NCBI GenBank assembly: GCA_020744425.1
Contig: JAGMUV010000009.1
Location: forward strand, 186,001-250,000
Direction: 5' to 3'
DNA length: 64,000 nt
Source of the DNA: Dactylonectria macrodidyma
Taxonomy: Eukaryota > Ascomycota > Sordariomycetes > Hypocreales > Nectriaceae
The notes beneath the pieces are model-generated. The model was not told the DNA's origin, made no database searches, and saw nothing but the letters and a program-made list of their open reading frames with translations. The first letter of the stretch is position 1. Every line of letters starts with the position of its first letter. Made by a program: the position numbers and the translations under genes. Shown here one piece after another: positions 13,221 to 25,047 of this stretch.

Positions 13221-13909
13221 CTAGGGTTTGTGCTCGACATGCCACTGCTATGTATTAGTTGCCTGGTATTGCCTCAGACGATGCAGCTGTAACTTACCAT
13301 TTTGAAAGGTGCGTTCCATGCGAGCAACAATGGCATTGCTTCCTTGAAGTTGTCGTTGTCTACTGACTGTTGGAAATGCTCCATACTCTCCCATCCCCTG
13401 GCGACGAAGAATGACTTGGCCTTCTCGCCCTTGATGCTTTCATGATCCTGCTCTTCCAGCACCCAGCCGTATGCCAAACTGAGGTCTCCCTTCGCGCCCT
13501 TCTTGAAGATGTCATCGAACTTTGCGAAATCCTCTTCGATTTGCTTCTGGAACTCCGGATTGACACGAGACGATGGGAAGTAGATCCTGACAAACTCGGT
13601 CGCATTTGCTGTAGCAAGTCCATCTGGCCCGAACGCTGATTGACTGACAGCGGCGTGGAAAATGCTGTGCGGTTCGCCAAAGGAATCTCGCACGATCTTG
13701 ATGAAAGAATCGTGTTCCGGCGTATCATGGAAACTCAAACTATCCAGGGCCCCGTCCCATTCGGACGTAATCTGAATGGTACCCAAGTCCTGGGTATGTG
13801 TGCCGAGAGCAAAACTTTGGGGAGGTTTGACCTCTCCGAGGGCTTTGGAAGCTTTCTCGATTGCGTCATTGGTGCTTGTCTTGCACTGTATAATCTCGAT
13901 GAACGCCAT
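13221..13909 (-). CDS. ABM-like (dimeric alpha-beta barrel) small protein
   Basis: This is a protein of 211 residues in two exons (13298-13909, 13221-13244 on the minus strand). It resembles fungal proteins with two weak antibiotic-biosynthesis-monooxygenase (ABM) modules: the start AFIEIIQCKTS, then paired segments ending near FFVARGWESMEHFQQSV. Unspliced, the frame would end in VSYSCIV. Removing a 53-base intron (GTAAGT..CAG, 13245-13297) gives a C terminus of FKMWHVEHKP, which fits this family far better. Such proteins are often stress- or catabolite-linked and may bind or oxidise small aromatics without cofactor, but no catalytic residue can be named. It is the left-most gene of the proposed aromatic cluster. 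Confidence 0.75.
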
Positions 13910-14553
13910 GATGGGAGAAGAGAGTAGTTTATAGACGTTTGCTCAAAAGAAGAGAGGGTGCTCTCGTTGGGGAAATCTGATCGCGCTGGGAAGAATTAGT
14001 ATTATTTCTATCTCTCCAAGACTGTTATATATATTGGCAGCAGTCATGATCATTTCGTCCGTTCTACGGACGAAATTGGTTGCTTAGTGGATACAGTCGA
14101 TTCGCCGCCGGACTTTTGCGAAAGCCCGACCAAATGCGCACGTTGTCTCATTTGTCATCGCACTTCTTAACTGGGACAGATGGGTTTCTTTTGTTATCGG
14201 ATACCCGAGAAAGACCGAGTCTTATATGATTGATTCGTCTGCAAAAATGATCATATCTTTGTCATGTGTGAGACAAGTCAACGATATTCGGGCGAATTTT
14301 GTCCTCCCCTGCAATACACGCCAAGCCCGACCGTGACGTCTACGGATTACGAGAGGTCATAAGTCCGCATCACTTGTTGACTGGTCACGTCATGGTGCTC
14401 TGGTACATCGATGTTCATGTCAGCTTGGGAATAATGCAGAAGGCCTTATTTCGCAGTTATTAGGCGTCATTAGTAGAGAATACACGAGTCTGATAATAAC
14501 CAGCATTCATCCCCAATTGTACTATCTAGTAGATGGCATGACTTCTCGAGGAC
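13910..14553. other. Intergenic, ABM-like promoter and transporter 3' side
   Basis: No gene is seen here. It holds the promoter of the ABM-like gene, including the palindrome at 14052-14076, and the 3' untranslated region of the transporter. Confidence 0.6.
14052..14076. promoter_or_regulatory. Perfect palindrome with CCG-N5-CGG core
   Basis: Ten-base arms (14052-14061 and 14067-14076) around a five-base spacer form a perfect inverted repeat, with TCCG and CGGA facing the spacer. It lies about 145 bases upstream of the ABM-like start codon. Paired CGG triplets are the usual target of Zn2Cys6 dimers, so it is a candidate operator for one of the zinc-cluster regulators in this window. Confidence 0.45.
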
Positions 14554-16375
14554 CTACACCTTCTCAGTCTCGGACACCACAATCTCAGCACTCAATTTCT
14601 CCTTATTTAAAACGCTTGTTTGAGTGACGCATTGGTAGGTTCGGAACTTTCGCGCGGGGAGCCGTTCGTTGAACTGAGCACGCTCGAGTTAGCTGCAAAG
14701 TACTTTCCACTGATGACATGCAACATGCTGAACTCACCATTTGGTCAATCTCTTCAAGCTTCCGACCCTTGAGTTCAGGAAGGAAGAAGAACACCCAGGC
14801 TGCAGAGATGATGCAGGAAGGGAACCAGATATAACCGTAACGAGGACCCCAGTTCAAAGAACTCGGATTAATGAAATAAGGAGCGGTGAAGGTAATAAGC
14901 CAAGCGCCGAGGAAGCCAATCGCCGCGGCGAAACCAAATGTGTAACTTCGTAGACGCTGAGATGGGATCTCGCCGGCAACAAGCCAAGAGTAAGACGCAA
15001 TCATTCCCTGGTGAAGTTTTAGTACCTTTACTTCCAGAATGTTTCAGGTAGGGTGATGTTCTTACGTTGTAGCTCGTCATATACAAGCATGAGAGGGCGA
15101 CCAGAACCTTTCCGGTGGTTATCGTGCCAGGGTTGTGATCGTATGTAACGGCGATGATCAACTGGAAACAGCCCGAAATAATGAGACCGTTAGTCAGAAG
15201 AACACGTCGCCTACCGTAACGGACGACGATGAGCGAATTGATGATAATGGCAACAAGCCCGGCAGTGCTGAGAACGTTGCTCATCGCGAATGGATCTTCG
15301 ACCTGGGCCATGGCAAAGAAGTATGCCTTGTAAGCTGCATGCATTGATTAGCCGAGTACTGTCAATTTGAGTCAAGGGAGGTATACCGATAATGAACATA
15401 GATCCAGAGGCAGCTTGGATAACGACAGCACCAACAGAGAGCATCGTTCGTCGTCTGTCGATAGGATTGCTGAACATGTCCAGGAAACCAACATGGCTGG
15501 CCATTTCACGTTCGTTGTCGATGGCGGTTTTGATTTCAGCCAGTTCATCCTCGACCGATGCATCAGAAGGCCTCAGCCACTTCAAGGACTTGTGAGCATC
15601 TTCAAAGCGGCCTTGCAAACAAAGCCAGCGTGGCGACTCTGGGATGAAGAACAAGGATACGGTCAAGATTGTGGGAACGACGTAGATTATGCCCAATGGA
15701 ATCAAGTATGAAGACTTATCAGGTCTCTTGGCAGTGGTCCAGTCGATGATTGCGCCGATGAGTGTGCCCTGTGGGAGAAAGGTTAACAGATGGATTACGC
15801 CTGAAGATGATGCAAATACTACTCACAAATGAGGTACAGAACTGGAAAAAGCTGAGGAATAAACCTCGGTACTTGGCTGGACTACATTCTTGAATGTAGA
15901 GTTGAGAAAAAGTCATAAAGTATCCGTTTGCTAGGCCGATAACTAGGCGGCCAACGTAGAGAGCGCTAATATGCGTTGTCGTCATCATGATGATGTTCGC
16001 AACTGCGCATAGCAGACATGCGGCCCACAAGCACATCTTTCGTCCGAGCTTGGTTGCCGCAAAGCCAGCAAGACTGGCGCTGATGAAGGCACCGAGAGTC
16101 ATCAAGGAGGAGATGAGTTGTTGACGAGTGGTTTCGATGTTCCAACCGATCGCTGTCTCCGGGGCTCTGTAGCCGTAGATCTAATTGGGGATTAGTCCTA
16201 TGGTGCGAAGAATCATGGTTGGAACAAGACATACCATCAAGAAGCCTGGCATGGCTTGCAAACCGCCGATCAACCCAAAGTCGAGTCCATACTGGAACGG
16301 CGATAGCACGATGATGGTGCAGGCGATGAAGCATCGCCAATTGGCGCGAATGGTGTCGTCTTTTGCCTCTCCCAT
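14554..16375 (-). CDS. MFS sugar-type transporter, six exons
   Basis: This is a major facilitator of the fungal sugar transporter family, 511 residues, from six exons on the minus strand (16235-16375, 15827-16180, 15387-15768, 15066-15334, 14738-15007, 14554-14673). All introns are 52-64 nt with GT..AG and every join keeps frame. Visible marks are the first helix with FQYGLDFGLIGGLQ, an IYGYRAP loop, RKMCLWAA after helix 2, GRLVIGLANGY in the conserved loop, PESPRW closing the N-terminal half, YGRRRVL in the second half and PELKGRKLEEID at the end. Family members import hexoses, disaccharides or organic acids such as quinate. Next to aromatic-degradation genes, uptake of an aromatic or its glycoside is possible, but that is inference. 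The start ATG at 16375 gives a short cytoplasmic N terminus; the upstream frame is leader. Confidence 0.9.
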
Positions 16376-17350
16376 GGCGGTTGTTGTCAAGACGCTGAAG
16401 CGATGGTTGTTGTTCAGAGAGAAGAGTCTGTGTCTGAGGTTTCTTCGACATCCATGTCCTTGGAGCTCCTTTACATACTTGTAGATCTCGAGTCGATGGT
16501 GGGTTGTATTCAATGTCTGGAGCTCTTGATTGCAAGGGAGTTACCCCACGGGGAAGTGGAGAACAGCTGCCGATGTGGTGGCAACGCAAACGCAGCCTGC
16601 GGGGTGCATGAGAATAGCGCTAGGATCAATAGATCCGACGTGTTTGGGGAACGTAACGATCCGGGGTGGCACAACAACAAATCGGAGCTGTCACAAATGC
16701 CATGAGCCGTGTGCAGTAGGCCTCGGTAAATTCTGTCTTGGCGAGATCAACACTATGCCGTAAGCAGTTTGTCTCCAGCTCGGTGACTGGGGCATCAAAG
16801 TGGTCACAAGGAACCCGATATCGGGACTCGGGGTGGAGTTATGCAAGCCTCAGAAGCGGAATGGGGGCATTGAGCTAGAGGAAGATGAAGCCCTGACGCG
16901 AGGGCTGGTTGGAGTGGAACGTGTCAGCTTGTATGGAGCAGCAAGGGGCCCATGACCTTGTGAGAGGCATGGGAGCTGAACGCTTTGGTTTAGCCCAAAA
17001 ATTAGGAGAGATTGAACCCCAACTATTGCCGGCTAAGTCGTATACTCTCGCCACTGTTGTTGCCGATGAGTTAGTTCCTACTAAACGCCTCTAGCCATGG
17101 CTCCTGCTTCCCACTTTCTGGGTTCTGAGTTGGTGTCGACTTGGAGAAACCCTCTATTTCAAGATTTCATCTTCATGCTCAATTGGTGTGTCTCATAGTG
17201 TAGAAGCTGTAGAGGAAAGGAACGCCGTTGATTGACGTCGTTGGTAGGAGTACGAAGACAGTGATGCGTCACCAACAATGGCTGAGACTGGAGAGGCATG
17301 GTGGTTTCGATGAATTCACCCCAAAAAAACCGCTATTCTACCACGTTACT
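16376..17350. other. Intergenic, transporter promoter and dehydrogenase 3' side
   Basis: No gene is supported in about 975 bases. It holds the promoter of the transporter. An 11-mer AGATCCGACGT at 16631-16641 recurs at 22547-22557 in the aldehyde dehydrogenase/regulator promoter; by itself this could be chance. Confidence 0.5.
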
Positions 17351-18461
17351 CTATGACAGTACTGATACCACGTTCAGCATCTTCTCCGTTTGTTCCCACA
17401 ATCGCTGCGCGAATGTCTCATCACTCGCATGTGCTGCCAGCTTCTCATTTGCAAATTGACAGTCTGCCAGATACAAAGTATTGGCATCCGCGATATCACC
17501 ACTACCATCAGCCAATTGAGGGTCGAAAGCGGCAACAATAGTAGTCGCAGCTCCCTCATCAATTGACTTCCATATTCCCGCCGGAGCAGTGCCGTCTAGA
17601 GTACTTTTTGCTTGTTCGTCTAAACTGCGAGATAGCCCAGTGTCGATCGTTCCTGGATGAACCGACAATGCAAGTAGGTTAGAGCCTCTCCTTTGGAAGC
17701 GACGTCTAAGTTCTGCAGCATGTAGGATGTTAGCTGTCTTGCTTTGGCCGTAGCCGATGAATCCATAATAGCCGTCTGTCACCTGCAGGAAGCCTGGTGG
17801 CAAGCTTGCTGGCGGGCGCTCGTCCTCGGGAACTCCGTTGTACAAATCAGCTTCCAAAGCATAGTCGCTGAAACGGATAGGCGAAAGTCGGTGGCCATGA
17901 CTGCTGACGTTGACTATCCGCGGGGATCCAGCGGCGAGAAGGTTCGGAACGAGAAGTTCTGTGAAGAGGAACGGACCGACATGATTTGTGAAGAACTGGA
18001 GGTCGACAGTTATTCCACCCAGGGTGTTGACAGGGTCGCGAGTTTGCAAGGTCAGTCCTGCATTGTTGATCAAAATATCGAGCTTGTCAACGACAGACTT
18101 AATCTCCGCAGCAGCACTCTTGATCGACTCAATTGATGAGAGGTCAAGTGTTACAAGATGAACCAGAACATCAGGGTATTTTTCTTTGATATCGGACGCC
18201 ACGGCATCGAGTTTCGTTCTTGTTCGCGAGGCAAGGATTAAGGTGGCTGGAGCCCGGGAAGCTATTGCGAGCGCAGTGGATGCACCTATTCCAGAAGGGC
18301 TCACACCTGTGATTACAACTGTATGACAAGAATATTAGGACTGAACAAGTTCTGGAGGTAACTCAGGGCGACAAACCACTTTTCCCCTTGATCTCCTGGG
18401 CAAAGGCAGCAGCAGCTTCGGTGGCCGTGGTTTTGGAGTTGAACTCTGGATGAGATGTCAT
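17351..18461 (-). CDS. Short-chain dehydrogenase/reductase
   Basis: This is a NAD(P)-dependent short-chain dehydrogenase of 350 residues in two exons (18377-18461, 17351-18318, minus strand). The first exon gives an N-terminal helix rich in Ala. The splice (GTTTGT..ACAG) joins it to VVITGVSPSGIG, the nucleotide-binding TGxxxGxG loop. Further marks are NNAG in strand 4, NVSSHGHRLS with the catalytic Ser, and the YGQSK box (Tyr-x3-Lys). It resembles the retinol-dehydrogenase/WW-oxidoreductase-like fungal group of roughly 330-350 residues. Within the cluster it could interconvert an aromatic alcohol and aldehyde or ketone; the substrate is unknown. It shares a 354-base divergent promoter with the FAD monooxygenase, which suggests co-regulation. 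Confidence 0.9.
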
Positions 18462-18815
18462 GGTGATGGATGGTCTCGCCTATTGCGCAAAGAAAAGATG
18501 TGCCAATATGATACCTGGTAAAACTCGTACACATCCCGCACTCGAACCGGGTATCCTTATTACGCGTCTGAGGTAACTCCAAATGCTTTCCCCCACATCA
18601 TCGTAGTTCTTAGAGTCGGAGCCATGCATCCGAAGGCCCCGCCATTCGGATAGCGACTCAGATCATAACCGCGGCGCCCGCTAAGATGCAAGGGAAATGA
18701 AATCCGAGTAATCCCATGTTAGGCCGACTGGGGATCATATCTATGTCCTTGACCTTGTCATGATCTGAGCGCACAGTAGCTTAGTAGCAAGAGCAATCTA
18801 CGTACCCCTACCATC
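18462..18815. promoter_or_regulatory. Divergent promoter, dehydrogenase / FAD monooxygenase
   Basis: This 354-base gap must hold both promoters. It contains TCGGAGCCAT at 18616-18625, matching TCGGANCCAT also found at 22529-22538 and 30697-30706, and several lone CGG/CCG triplets typical of zinc-cluster targets. Confidence 0.45.
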
Positions 18816-20301
18816 ATGTACCCATCCAACACGGGAATCAACGTCATTGTCGTCGGCGCTGGCTTTGGTGGCTTGACAGCTGCCATTGAATGCCATCGCC
18901 AAGGGCACCATGTAGAGATTTACGAGTCCTTCCCAGAGCTCAAGGTTCTCGGGGACATCATCTCCTTTGGTTCCAACGCAGGCCGAATTTTCCATCGTTG
19001 GGGCGACGGTGACATTGTCTCCAGGCTACGCCCCCTGTGCATTGACATACAAGATTATGGCTTCAGGATCCATAAATATGACACGGGAGAGGTGGTTTAC
19101 CATCAGAAGAGACCTCCCCCGAGTCCAGTCGCACCCGTGCTAAACGGGCATAGAGGCGAGCTCCATGAAGTCATCTTCAACTACGCGCGAGATGACTTGG
19201 GAATCCCTATTCATCTGGGTGAGCGTGTGTCTGAATACTTTGAGGATGAGAGCTCCGCAGGAATAGTACTCAAAGATGGCCGAAAGGTTGGCTCTTTTTG
19301 TTTCCCCTCTACAACGTCTTTTGCTTACGAATTTTCTGTAGATCACAGGAGATGTTGTCATTGCCGCAGATGGTGTTCGCTCAAAGGCTAGAGAACTCGT
19401 TCTGGGATATGTGGACAAGCCGAAGAGCAGCGGTTACGCTGTTTGGCGCGCCTGGTGAGCACTGGAGATCGTAATTGAAGCCACCAGTATTCTAATACAT
19501 ATGCAAATAGGTTCTCTAACGAGAAAATGATTGCGGACCCTCGAACTAAGGAGTTCTGCGAGAATGGTGACACGTTCAATGGGTGGATTGGCCCAGACGT
19601 GCACTTCCTCTTCTCCACCATCAAAGGGGGCAAAGACTGCTGCTGGGTCTTGACACACAAAGACGATCATGATATTGACGAATCGTGGTCATTTCCTGGC
19701 AAGATTGAAGAAGTACTTGAGGTGCTCAAAGACTGGGATCCAATTTGCAGTGCAATTGTCGAGAAAACCCCCTCCGTGGTTGACTGGAAACTAGTTTATC
19801 GCGATCCTTTACCAACCTGGATCAGTAAGAAAGGCAGAATCTCACTGCTTGGAGATTCTGCGCACCCATTCCTGCCTACTAGCGCTCAAGGTGCGACCCA
19901 GGCCATGGAGGATGGAGTGTCTATCGCCGTATGTCTGAAACGCGCTGGAAAAGGCCACGTTCCCGAGGCCTTGAGAACGCATCAAGAAATCCGGTAAGAA
20001 ATTTTACCTTGGGTAATCTAATTACAGCGTGATCTAACTAACTCATCACAGATATGATCGTGTGCGAGCGGTCCAGAAAACCGGAGAATCTACGCGCGAC
20101 CTGTGGCATAAGACCAACTGGGACGAGGTGAAGGCGAATCCTAAGAGCATTGGATTCCCAAGGGAGGATTGGATCCACTCATTCGATTGTGAGAAATACG
20201 CTGAAGACATGTTTGATGGTATCTTCAAGTCACGCATTGAGCCTCCCGAGATGAAGCTCGAAAGCCCACTACTCTCTAGACCCACCGCGGTAGCTCCATA
20301 G
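18816..20301 (+). CDS. FAD-dependent monooxygenase, salicylate-hydroxylase-like
   Basis: This is a class A flavoprotein hydroxylase of 438 residues in four exons (18816-19286, 19342-19454, 19511-19993, 20052-20301). The FAD-binding motif VVGAGFGGLTAAIE opens the protein. The joined exon 2 gives the DG motif IAADGVRSKARE, and exon 3 carries the second FAD motif LLGDSAHPFLPTSAQGATQAMEDG. These are the marks of salicylate 1-hydroxylase and related enzymes, which add one oxygen to a phenolic ring and often remove the carboxylate at the same time, using NAD(P)H. Such an enzyme could turn a hydroxybenzoate into a catechol or hydroquinone. The frame is intact through all joins. Substrate specificity cannot be read from the sequence. 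Confidence 0.9.
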
Positions 20302-20571
20302 ACAATACCCGGAATATACAATGCAGTGTTTTGACGCCGGTCTCTTGATCATTACAATTTTCTGCCGCATTCCCGGGGAAGATGAGAATCGGGACGCAAG
20401 CCGGTTCATGTCTTGTAGTTTGCAAGTAACTTCGTTCATCCTAGTATACTTAGCATACTTTGGTCTTTGTTGCGGTGCGACGAGAGGAACCAAATAGTCA
20501 CTGCTGTATTATACATATCACTGTATAATCCATTTTCTCAGAGAAACCACAAATTTATTTTATCGGCCTTA

Positions 20572-22206
20572 TTAGAGGGAAGCGCGGACCCCTTCTATCT
20601 TCATCATAACACTCTTTGTCTCAAGGAAGTTGTCCATGCTATACAGCCACCCTTCTCTCCCCTGTCCAGACATCTTGTAACCGCCAAAGGGCAGATCTCT
20701 CGCAGTCTGGGGGCTAGTACAGTTAATGCCAACGTAACCAGAGTTGAGTGCCTTGGCAACTCTCATGGCGCGGTCAAGATTCTTGGTGTAGACCGCAGCG
20801 TAAAGCCCAAAATCGGTATCGTTGGCCTTCTCAATGGCTTCCTCTTCTGTCTTGATGGTGTTGATGCTGACAACAGGGCCGAATATCTCTTCCTTCATTG
20901 TGCGCGAATTTTCTGATGAGTTCAAAAAGATGGTCGGCTCGATGAAGAAACCGCCTGTGGTTTGAAGAGTCCCATTTCCTCCAAGAGCCAGCGATCCTGA
21001 TTTTTTGCCCTCTTCGATGTGCGATAAAACAGATTTGTATTGGGTTTGGTCGGCTTGTGGGCCGTGGTTGATACCTTTCACCGTCGGATCACCAGCTCTG
21101 ACGGCTGCGAACTTTTGTTTGAAGATTTCGATAAAGCGAGTGGCAATGCCCTCTTGGACGTAAATTCGCGAATTTGCCATACAGACTTGCCCACTATTCC
21201 ACTGGATACTGTGCATCGTCTCCTCGGCGGCCTTTTCAAGGTCGGCATCATCAAAGACAATGGCAGGCGACTTGCCGCCCAGTTCAAGAATGACCTTCTT
21301 CAGATTTGTTCTGGCTGCGACTTCCTGGATAGATCGACCGGTACGTCCAGACCCTGTGAACGTCAATACGCGTACGTCCATATGTTTGGCAAGTGCAGCT
21401 CCTGAAGGCAATCCGTGGCCTGAGATGACGTTGAAGACACCTGGAGGAAAGCCAGCTTCGATGATGAGCTCTCCTAATTTGGCTGCAGCAAGTGGTGCCT
21501 TCTCGCTCGATTTAACCACGACGGTGTTGCCAGTGATCAACGCGGGGGCAGTCTTGGTCGAGAAGAATAAGAGCGGAACATTCCAAGGGATGATGGCAGC
21601 AACAACTCCATAAGGCTGTCGAAGTGTCATAGTGACAAAACCCGGCGTGTTGAGACTTGCTTGTCCTTGGATGGAGGCCCAAGCCTCTGCATAATGCTCG
21701 AAGTTCCCGGCGGCAGCAAAGCCATCGATGTATTCAGACACAGGGCGGCCTGCCGAAATGGCTTCCAAGTGAGCCAGCTCATTATTATTTTCTCGAATCA
21801 GGGCCGCGAGCTTCTTGAGGCATGCACCACGTTTTGCTGGGTCCAATTCCGACCAAGCGGGAAACGCAGCCTTTGCTGCTGCGACGGCAGTGTCGACATC
21901 TTGTTCAGTGGCTTCTGGCACTACAGGCGAGAAATTAAAGAATTGGCATACAATTCAGCATCGCGAGTCAACTGGTATGTCACATACCTTCGGCAACTTT
22001 GGCACCATTGGCTGGATTGAATAGCGGAAATGTGGCCTTGTCGGAAGCGTCAACTAGCTAATTCAGGGACAACTGTCAGTGAGCCGCTTTCTTTCACTCA
22101 ATCCACGGAGAAATATCTGGCAAACACTGAATCATACCTCGCCACCGATGAGCATTCGAGGCCGCACCAGTTCGGGTGCTGAGGGCGTCACCAGCGAATC
22201 ACCCAT
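20572..22206 (-). CDS. Aldehyde dehydrogenase (NAD(P)+)
   Basis: This is an ALDH superfamily enzyme of 495 residues, the usual length, in three exons (22138-22206, 21988-22057, 20572-21920, minus strand). Catalytic parts are complete: PWNVP with Asn159, ELGGKSP with general base Glu259, and nucleophile Cys293 in NSGQVCMANSR. The Glu-Cys spacing of 34 matches the family. EIFGPVVS and the C-terminal GGYKMSGQGREG are also present. It oxidises an aldehyde to an acid and is probably cytosolic, since no targeting signal is seen. Beside a cleavage oxygenase that would yield aromatic aldehydes, a benzaldehyde-type substrate is plausible. It faces the zinc-cluster regulator across a 443-base divergent promoter. 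Confidence 0.94.
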
Positions 22207-22649
22207 ATTGTGAGTGCAAAAGCAAAGGCTGGGCAGTGATTGGGTCGCGGAATAAAGCCGTAGTCTACTACGTCGTAGTCTAGTTATGCACTAGACGAAA
22301 AGCGAATGATTGGTATATGCTTGGTAAGGTTATTCTCGCCAGGGTGGGAAAGATGATCCATTCTATAGTGCGGGGAAGAGGTTACACGCAGTCTAGAAGT
22401 GCGCCACCCCCTCAAAGTCGAAAGCGGAGAGACAAAATCACGGCAGTTGATATCGGGATTGAGAAGGCTAAATGTCGAATTCAGAGCCCTTGAAGAGGTT
22501 CCGGTCATCTCCAGCTGCCCAGGATGACTCGGATCCATAGTCCATAAGATCCGACGTTGCACAGGATCCAATTGTGCAGAAATTCGGTAGTGTGTCATAG
22601 AGATTCGAAGGCTTCTCCACTACACATTTGCCGAACGACAGGGATCATT
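22207..22649. promoter_or_regulatory. Divergent promoter, aldehyde dehydrogenase / regulator
   Basis: This 443-base region must serve both genes. It holds a 13-base palindrome (ACTACG-T-CGTAGT, 22267-22279) about 60 bases from the dehydrogenase start, and TCGGATCCAT at 22529-22538 about 120 bases upstream of the regulator. If the regulator acts on its own cluster, this is the first place to look for its site. Confidence 0.5.
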
Positions 22650-25047
22650 ATGTCGACACTGCTAGAGACGAATGAGCGGCGCACAAAGCGGCGCGCAGCA
22701 ATGAGCTGTGATCGATGCAAAACTAGGAAAACCAAGGTGAGTACAGTTGATTTACTCCTACAACGATTCTTAGATGTTGACAAACTCCCCAAGTGTGTAG
22801 ATCCCAGTATGTTACATCCATCACTTTCACCGAGGCCCAAGGACGCAGCTCATCATTCTAAGTTCCGGGACCCTGCAAGTTCTGTGCTAGCATAGACGCA
22901 CCATGCCACTTGGATCCGTCCCGACGGCGACAGCGTCCATATTACCGAGTATCTGAGGAAGAGTTTCGCTACATGACACAGATTATTGAGCATTTCATGC
23001 CCGATACGGAACTCAACCTTCAGACACTCAAGTCTTACGTTGCAGGTCTGGACAACAACGTTGTGGAGAGTCCGCCTACACCAACAGCCAGTGACGTTCA
23101 GGCTGTCTCGCCAGTCTGCCAAGGTGCAACCCCGGAGATACCGGCAGAACAGCCTTCAGCAAATGATAGTGCCATCATTGACGAAGAGATAAGCGGGGTG
23201 TATAGTGACGTGGGACGGCTAAGGGTCGATTCCAGAGGTGTTCAAAGTGAGTGGCACGAAAGATTACACCAACGTCGGCAATTCGCTCATGAATGTCTTA
23301 GGATATGTTGGTGAAAGCTCGTCATATCTCTTCCACTCTGCAGTTCGGCTCCTCAAACGTCCTCGGCAGCCGGATGCTCCGAAGAGCCAGATCCTTGCAC
23401 CGCTCACAGCAACTGAAGTTGTTCCACCACCAACTCCAGAGGCTTCACTCGGCGTCAAATACACTCCTCGCCAGATTAACCTACCGTATAGAGAATTGTG
23501 CAATCGTTGTATAGGCAGGTTCTTTCGAGATGTTCATTCCATCTACTGGTTTTTCTCGGCCGAACAACTGCATACTACTCTCGACCGAATCTATTCCGGC
23601 GATGCCACAGCCGCAACTCCTGCGACTCTGTGTAGCTTGTACTCAATCTTGGCCTTGACTTGTGAAAGCGAAACACAAAATGAGTGGTCAAATACCTCGA
23701 TGCGACCCTCTGTCACGTACCTGACATTGGCGAAAGCTCTTGTGCCTACTTTATGTGACGATGCAGACACTGATAGCATACGTGCGCTCTGTCTTCTAGT
23801 ATGTTTCCGTTCTAACCTCTTCACCGGCTTTGAGCCAAGTTGCTATTTGGTAACTTCGACTAACAATACCAGGGACTGTCGCTGTCCTGTTCCATGTTTG
23901 GAAACACAGCCTACATCTATGTCGGGTCTGCCGCCAGAATCGCATTCACACTTGGCTTACACGCTCGGGACGCTGTTGAATCCGGACATGGCGTCCAAGA
24001 GCAAGTCAATGTACGGCTTTTCTGCAGTCTATATCTTCTAGACCTTGACACTGCCCTCTGCTATGGAAACCCGCCTGCCATCGATGAAGGGATTGTTCGC
24101 AACCTGCCAAAGATCCCCTCGGAGCATGTTTGTGTCTCCCAACGAGGCTCTACAAGAACAAGAGACTGATTCAATAATAGATACTTAGTCCCGGATCCAA
24201 TATGCCCTTGAACTATCTGGAAACCTCCTGCAAGCTGGCCAAGCTCAGGCGTGGCCTTACCAAGTTGATGTACCAGAAATCAGCTTCCAATTCACCTCGA
24301 CTCTCAATTTCGTCCGTTTCGACAGCCATTTCAGGTCTTGGGGAGTTTTACGCCAATATCCCCTCCCACCTTCGTCATTACGACAAAGTCGCAGCCTTTC
24401 ACGAACGGTCAGTAGCCGTTCTTCACTTGCGATATTGGAGCGCAGTCATGTTTGCGACGCGTCCCTTTCTGCTGTATAAAGTGCTGCATGAAAAGGAACT
24501 CAATCAAAGCCCGAAGCAAAAATGGTTCAATGAGTTTGGAAACATGTGCATAGATGCGGCGAAAAAGTCTCTGGACATCATATCCTTTCTCAGAGAACGT
24601 GAGTTGTTATCTAGTCTGGTCGTCTTCGATTGCGGCTGCATCCTGGAAGACATGCAGGTATTTCTTCTGGCTCTTGCTGATCCAGACAACTCTGCACACA
24701 AGCTCAACGTCGAGGCTTGTCTGTACACGCTCCAAGGGATGGAGCAAATCTTCTGGACAAAGCATGCTCTGCCTGAGGTGACAGCTCAGTTGGAAGAGTG
24801 TGGCATCCTTAACAGCGAGAACAGAATCAACCCAACGAATCCTCAGCCACATGATCTAGTCTTCCTGGACTTTACGCAAAACACCGAGTCGTACGTACAA
24901 AAATTTCGCTGGCTGGTGTTGAACTAAGCTAATTGCATCTTCACTCATAGGGCTTCTTTTTCTGATTTACACATCCCGGAGCTGCAGGACATGCTTTCCA
25001 ACGTGTTAGATGACTCTATCAGTTGTTATTTCTCACAGGATACTTAG
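22650..25047 (+). CDS. Zn2Cys6 transcription factor within the aromatic cluster
   Basis: This is a fungal zinc binuclear cluster regulator of 680 residues in seven exons (22650-22736, 22794-22806, 22863-23246, 23302-23798, 23873-24127, 24181-24890, 24951-25047). The DNA-binding domain is split over three exons. Cys20 and Cys23 are in exon 1, the third Cys (Cys30) sits in a 13-base micro-exon, and Cys38, Cys41 and Cys48 are in exon 3, giving C-x2-C-x6-C-x7-C-x2-C-x6-C followed by a basic stretch. The fungal_trans domain spans about 210-500, with the family run GNTAYIYVGSAARIAFTLGLHAR. Joins were chosen because they alone keep frame and family fit. Its place between the degradation genes makes it the likely pathway-specific activator. 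Two borders (13-base exon, 24128-24180 intron) deserve transcript support. Confidence 0.87.

Noticed and set aside
15966..16589. 207-codon minus-strand frame rich in His and Arg
   Set aside because: It is a shadow of the sugar-type transporter exons and crosses their introns.
18530..18600. tRNA-like stretch on the minus strand with a GGTTCGAG box
   Set aside because: The T-arm lacks the G53-C61 pair, no A box or acceptor stem can be formed, and the region is a divergent promoter.
16631..22557. Shared 11-mer AGATCCGACGT in two cluster promoters
   Set aside because: Only two copies; in regions of this size such a match can arise by chance, so it is not listed as an element.
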